DNA of 64,000 bases, from the NCBI GenBank assembly GCA_022316685.1, contig JAKJHU010000005.1, positions 18,516,707 to 18,580,706 of the forward strand. The letters run 5' to 3'. Below the pieces are notes generated by a model that searched no databases, had not been told where the DNA came from, and saw nothing but the letters and a program-made list of their open reading frames with translations. Source of the DNA: Progne subis subis. Taxonomy: Eukaryota > Chordata > Aves > Passeriformes > Hirundinidae. Each line of letters starts with the position of its first letter. Positions within the stretch are counted from its first letter, which is position 1. Shown piece by piece: positions 61,276 to 64,000 of the stretch. The translations under genes and the position numbers were made by a program.

Positions 61276-61324
<49 letters not shown>
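61276..61324. repeat. T49 homopolymer
   Basis: Forty-nine uninterrupted T. It could be the tail of a minus-strand retrocopy, but neither side shows an element I recognise. Confidence 0.95.
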
Positions 61325-61327
<3 letters not shown>

Positions 61328-61792
61328 CCTAGTTATCAATAAAAATGAGGCTTCTGCAATCATGGCCTCAGTCTGTTAGCAATAATCCACCCAACCTCTC
61401 ACCCTCATAATCTTTCCACCTCTTGGCCTATTACAGATAAATCTGGTAATATGTGTTTTACTATTGATAAGCTGTTAAAAGTTGTTCTCTGATGTCTTTA
61501 ACTGCACGGAAAACGTGGTGGCATACCTCCACTATTCCCCGTTTTTGTGATCTATCTGTCTAACTTCTGCAAATGAAAAGTACTATCCTATGGTCTTCAC
61601 TGTGGTATTACAATGCATTTTGCTTGCCAGCGGATTATCTACCCATGTTAATTTCTTTAAAGGTAGGACAATGAACTCCCTTGATTTTAATTATCTTGGG
61701 GAGTTTTGTGGTATCACTCTGTTGCAGATATAGACTGAAATAGTCATTAAATATTCTTCAATAAGACTTTTTGAGAGCTCTAGCCCCTTAAC

Positions 61793-62345
61793 TGCCCCAC
61801 TTAGTGGATGAGGGAAAGGCTGTGGATGTTGCCTGCTGAGACTTCAGGAAAGCCTTTGGCATAGTCTCTCACAGCATTCTCTTGGGAAAGTTGGCAGCCC
61901 ACAGCTCGGACAAGTGTACTCACCACTGGATATAAAACCAGCTGGATGGCCAAGCCCGGAGAGTGGTGATGAAAGAATGACAAGACATTGAGGTGCTGGA
62001 GCATGCCCAGAGAAGTAAAACAGAACTGGTAAAGGGGATTGGACATAAATCCTATGAGAAGCAGCTGCGGGAGCTGGGAAATTTAAGCCTAGAGAAAATG
62101 AGGCTAAGGGGAGATTTTATGGCTCTCTAAAACTACCTAAAAGGAAGTCATTCTCCTCCCCCAGGCAACCAGTGACATAACAAGGGAAAATGGCCTCAAG
62201 TTGTGCCAGGGGAGGCTCATCTCGAAAAGTGGGAAAAAAATGTTCACTGAAAGAGTGGTTAAGCATTGGAACAGGCTGCCCGGGGAAAATGGTAGAGTCA
62301 CTCTATCTGGAAATATTAAAAGAGTGAGTAGACATGGCACTTCAA
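61793..62345 (+). mobile_element. CR1 LINE copy with internal deletion, 3'-truncated
   Basis: The left part (to about 61970) matches the reverse-transcriptase region: GTGGATGAGGGAAAGGCTGT, then TTCAGGAAAGCCTTTGGCAT, CTCACAGCATTCTC, GACAAGTGTACTC and CAGCTGGATGGCC. The right part resumes in the CR1 3' region: GGTGCTGGAGCATGCCCAGA, GCTGCGGGAGCTGGG, GGCCTCAAGTTGTGCCAGGG, AAGCATTGGAACAGGCTGCC and GACATGGCACTT. The sequence between these blocks is missing. Stops and frameshifts show it is dead, and the last CR1 3' terminal part is absent. Confidence 0.93.
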
Positions 62346-63270
62346 GATCTGTATTAGCAGCAGCCAGCCTCCACAGATGGGAACTGTAGCAATTTCCATA
62401 GAGACAGCTGAGTTAGTCTGTGTTGAATTGCTAAGTGACTGAAGAGAGCAAACAACTATGCACTATTTTTACAATAAGAAAACCATATTGTTCTTTTATG
62501 TTAAAGGGCAGCAGCTCTCTTGGTCTTCTGCTCAATACCAGAATTGTTGAAAGTGTGCTTAAACAGTGTGTTTATTCACCTGGCACTGGTTGATATTTTT
62601 GTGGCACTACAATCCAGAATATCTCTGAGTTCGTCATCGTCCTGGTGTGCAGCAGAAAGCCTGCTGGGAGAGTTTGAGGTCTAAGTAAAGCAGAGCCCTT
62701 AAGCCTGTATAGGGTCCTCAGTAAGGGAAAGCAGGGGATGTTGTCCCATCCAGCCTGTGAAAAGCATCTTCTAAATGTTTTTTTACTTTATTTTTTCAAT
62801 CAAGATTCCTTCTCCAGAGGGTTAAAAACCTACAGCTTCTTCAGGGAAGCTGAGGATTTTCTGGTGTCCATCTCAATTGTTGAGAGCATTGCACAAACAA
62901 CAAATAGCTTTGTCTGGACATGTATTCACAACAGAGCACACTCAACCAGTGTTACTATCCATCATTCTCCTGTTGTTTTGTGGTGCTCCATTGAGGCTTT
63001 GAGTAGGTTTAGGCTAACACAAGAATAAGTTATGCTCAGCCTGAGCTCCCAGTGGCTTCTCTCGAGGTCTAGGAGATCATCAAGTGCTTGTCATATGCAA
63101 GTGCTGCAGCAGAGTTAATAAATAGATCACAGACTCAGTAAGAGATGCTTATCAGCCCAGGCTATAATCAGGACTAGAATTATTCTTGAATGAACAATAG
63201 GAAGATCAGTCAGCTAATAGTTGTGGGTTTTTTGGTACAACACCTGGGTGAAAAAAATAAGCTAAGCTAG

Positions 63271-63417
63271 TTTGTTTGTTGGTTTTTTAGTTTTTTGGTT
63301 TTTATTTTGTTTGTTTGTTGGTTGGTTGGTTTTTTGGTGATTTTGTTTTGTTTTTTTTTTTTTTTCCTTGTTTGTTTGTTTGTTTGTTGGGTTTGTTTGT
63401 TTGTTTTTTATTTTTCT
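63271..63417. repeat. T/G-rich repeat with (TTTG)n and (TTGG)n
   Basis: Tetranucleotide TTTG and TTGG runs broken by long T stretches. Produces spurious phenylalanine/leucine-rich frames. Confidence 0.9.
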
Positions 63418-63616
63418 CCCCACCGTCCCCAACAACTACAAGGAGAGTTGTAAAGAGTGTTGCTCTTCCAGGGAATGGAGTTCTGCCAGAAATTGCAGTA
63501 TTTCAGCACAGGCCTTCTCAATTACTGATTGCAACTATGTAACCAGAAGTCAGGTTTTAAATATTTCTCATTGCCTGATACCATTCTGCTTACCTAGGAA
63601 GGAAAAAAGAAAAAAG

Positions 63617-63645
63617 AAAACAAACAAACAAACAAACAAAAAAAC
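63617..63645. repeat. (ACAA)n microsatellite
   Basis: About six ACAA units followed by an A-run, preceded by GAAAAAA units. Confidence 0.9.
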
Positions 63646-64000
63646 ACTTTAAACTGAAGAAGATATTAGTAAGGGTTTAGAGAAATTGTGTGAAGGAAAA
63701 TCTGTCTTCTCAGAGGAGATAAAGCAAATGGAAAAATTAACCCTGGGGCATTAATTTGGGGAACCCTTTGGGGAAGGGAAAAATGGAAATGAGAAAGTAT
63801 TTTAAGAAGCTGAATATTAGTAGGATGTGGGAACTGGCAGTGGTCAGAAAATAGATTTTTAGGCTCCAGGCAGTAGCGTGAAGCCTGAGGGAAAAGCCAA
63901 GTACATAACTCTCCCACTCTGGCTTGGAAAATCATAAGGAGGAACCCAAAACAATCCTTGTAGATATCCTTGACACCTGGTGTTTTTCCAGCTTGTTTAC

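Larger units (their letters stand above)
51126..64000 (+). other. THEMIS: THEMIS intron 1 (start), continues beyond the window
   Basis: I searched the frames for a second THEMIS exon and found none, so the intron is at least 12.9 kb. Content: TG/TA-rich patch (52500-52585), A22 (58391), A/G-rich tract (59845-59931), T49 (61276), a CR1 copy (61793-62345) and T/G-rich and CAAA blocks near the right end. A 151-codon open frame at 53348-53803 is unrecognised. Confidence 0.65.

Overview
The window is a piece of vertebrate nuclear genome, almost certainly from a bird. It is AT-rich, the genes have short exons with GT-AG introns, and it carries several CR1 LINE fragments, mostly the truncated 3' ends typical of birds, plus one old LTR fragment of a type I associate with bird genomes. 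I cannot name the species. I see no prokaryotic, plasmid or phage features.

Region 1 (1 to about 33,360) is the 3' half of PTPRK, receptor-type tyrosine phosphatase kappa, on the + strand. I could place 16 constitutive coding exons and three frame-preserving optional exons (36, 12 and 18 nt) by joining the reading frame across splice sites. They encode the whole cytoplasmic part: juxtamembrane segment, wedge, catalytic D1 domain (WPD loop and CSAGAGRTG signature) and D2 domain, ending in a TAG at 31,530-31,532. The transmembrane and extracellular exons lie upstream of the window. Exon phases and sizes repeat between D1 and D2, so the old domain duplication is still visible in the intron map. 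The 3' UTR contains a run of 20 G about 100 nt after the stop.

Region 2 (about 33,360 to 51,034) is intergenic. It holds low-complexity DNA, a perfect 280-bp (GGAGA)56 satellite inside a 332-bp pure-purine tract, a probable ancient LINE fragment and an old LTR fragment. I recognised no gene in it.

Region 3 (51,035 to 64,000) starts with the first coding exon of THEMIS, the thymocyte-selection CABIT protein, also on the + strand. The rest is the beginning of its first intron, which includes an internally deleted CR1 copy, a 49-T homopolymer and an AT-rich stretch that might be conserved non-coding DNA. PTPRK followed by THEMIS in the same orientation matches the human 6q22.33 order as I recall it.

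The two genes are neighbours but not functional partners: PTPRK acts at epithelial cell contacts and THEMIS in T-cell receptor signalling. I found no new multi-gene system. The points most worth a second look are the PTPRK microexons, the D1/D2 intron symmetry, the 3' UTR G-run and the long purine satellite.
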